Assembly (NCBI GenBank): GCA_900708905.1
Contig: CAADRB010000002.1
Location: forward strand, 2,331,830 to 2,395,829
Source: Hymenolepis diminuta
Lineage: Eukaryota > Platyhelminthes > Cestoda > Cyclophyllidea > Hymenolepididae
Direction: 5' to 3'
DNA: 64,000 nucleotides
Shown here: positions 62,815 through 64,000 of the stretch, piece by piece
Numbering within the stretch: position 1 is the stretch's first letter
Layout: the number at the start of each line of letters is the position of its first letter
Position numbers and translations under genes: made by a program
Notes under the pieces: model-generated
Told to the model about the DNA's origin: nothing
What the model saw: only the letters and a program-made list of their open reading frames with translations
Database searches by the model: none

Positions 62815-64000
62815 CTAAAAGTATATTAGAAATTATTAATAAATTAAATGGGGTGTTATGAGTAAGAGACTGAAGTTAGGGTTAGAATGATCATTACTAG
62901 AATGGATGTTTGTTTTGTTTTTTTAATTTGTTTAATTAATAGGGTCTTTTGAAGTACTAATTAATTCATCACTCTGAAGCTGTTAATTTGTTTTACTTGC
63001 CTAATTACTCATTTTAATATGCAGTTTCATACTATTTAAGTAAAGTGTGAATTTAAACAAGTTCACTTTAAGTAAACTTAATTCTTTTTATGTAATACTG
63101 CATTAATTTACTAAACATGAAGCATGATAGGGATATTTTGGTCGATATTTATTTCACCTTTTTTCAGCTTCCAGCTCAAAATTGAAGATGAAAATCCATT
63201 TTGTAAATTTTTAAACTGTTTGTTAATCATAATAAATCTTATATATTTGGTTTCATTTATATATTGCATTGTATTTTTAAGGAGGGTTTATAGTCGATGA
63301 CAGTATAATTTACACAAAAACAGTAAAATAAAATGAAACGGAGAAATGATTAAAACATTTCTAATATTTGGACTTCGTCATATATCATATGAAGCTTTTA
63401 TTAAAAGCTAAATTGAAATTAAATTTAGAGTAACACCACATTTCATCTAAATATGCTGATCATTTTTTTCTAATCAAAATAAGGGAGTTAGAGTTTATTT
63501 GTTTAGACGTTCAGAGTAGGAAATATATTGATAATTATATGCGCTTGTGGCGCAGGGGTCAACGACCTCGTTAAAGATTCAATGTTTATCGATGCACACC
63601 CTGTGAGTGGAGTGTCCAATCACACTGGTTAAGTTTGGTTATTAAATGGGTTAGAAGAATTTGGTTTCTTACCAGGGCGACCCAATGATGCCGAGGAAGA
63701 AAAGTAAAAACCAATTAATTACATCCATTTTTAAAAATTTGCAATGAAAAATGCTATCACTCGTTTAGATAAACCGATTTCGGGTGCATTTGTCTACCAA
63801 AAAGGACTTTTATCAGGAATTTTCAACCGAAATTAACTTCTTTAACTTCCCGAAATTCTAGAGATTAAAGGGACACCAATCAAAAGACTTGTTACTAACA
63901 CATTTTTATATTTCCTGAAGAATTTACAATAATTTACCTCCCTGCAAAGATAGTCTATTAAATTTTAAAATAGCTCATATAGAACACAAAACAGAATACT
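62815..64000. other. Intron sequence at the right edge
   Basis: The Ig exon at 62638-62814 begins mid-domain with phase 1, so at least one more exon lies to the right. I found none in this 1.2 kb, only a SINE copy. Confidence 0.55.
63538..63720 (+). repeat. tRNA-related SINE, copy 3
   Basis: Starts gcgcttgtggcgcagggg (A-box-like tggcgcagggg), then a diverged B-box region gattcaatg, an agtgtccaatcacactgg block, and ttaccagggcgacccaatga, all paralleling 52122-52372 in order. Confidence 0.7.

Noticed and set aside
1..64000. CRISPR arrays, bacterial operons, phage or plasmid genes
   Set aside because: None seen; spliced genes throughout show nuclear eukaryotic DNA.

Overview
This is a eukaryotic, AT-rich genomic window carrying ten recognisable protein-coding genes. 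All are broken by spliceosomal introns, many of them only 30-80 bp long. The ultrashort introns, the gene content (TPR immunophilins, a nephrin-type receptor) and the repeat types fit a parasitic flatworm, most likely a tapeworm. That placement is an inference; no ribosomal or mitochondrial sequence is present to confirm it.

Layout, left to right. 1-4290 (minus): an SLX4-like DNA-repair scaffold (UBZ finger plus BTB domain). Its 3' half is a string of small in-frame exons, several of them copies of one another, and it runs off the left edge. 7003-8296: a decayed mariner transposon whose middle is an assembly gap. 12558-13736 (plus): a degenerate FKBP/TPR immunophilin. 13807-15269 (minus): DNA primase small subunit, tail to tail with it. 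16955-19891 (minus): tRNA pseudouridine synthase of the PUS3/DEG1 type. 22476-23994 (plus): a second, better conserved FKBP/TPR immunophilin. 26862-29988 (minus): a KICSTOR subunit KICS2 (C12orf66) homologue, for which I could chain a complete, phase-consistent eight-exon model. 31814-32288 (plus): mitochondrial ribosomal protein S18C. 32436-38638 (minus): 5-aminolevulinate synthase. 41030-41750 (plus): N-alpha-acetyltransferase NAA30. 44378-62814 (minus): a large nephrin/sticks-and-stones-type Ig-FN3 receptor that runs off the right edge.

The genes are unrelated housekeeping functions (replication and repair, tRNA modification, N-terminal acetylation, mitochondrial translation, haem synthesis, mTORC1 control) plus one cell-adhesion receptor. 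There is no operon structure. Two pairs converge closely (12558/13807 and 31814/32436 genes), leaving about 70 and 150 bp between stop codons.

Intergenic DNA and the long introns hold at least four dispersed repeat types, found by comparing the window with itself: a tRNA-like SINE family (three copies), a foldback element of about 310 bp plus a half copy, and two unnamed families of three copies each. The most unusual features are the duplicated symmetric mini-exons of the SLX4-like gene, an Ig domain of the nephrin-like receptor that has lost both disulfide cysteines, a probable GC-AG intron beside that domain, and the paired active/degenerate immunophilins. I saw no new multi-gene system.
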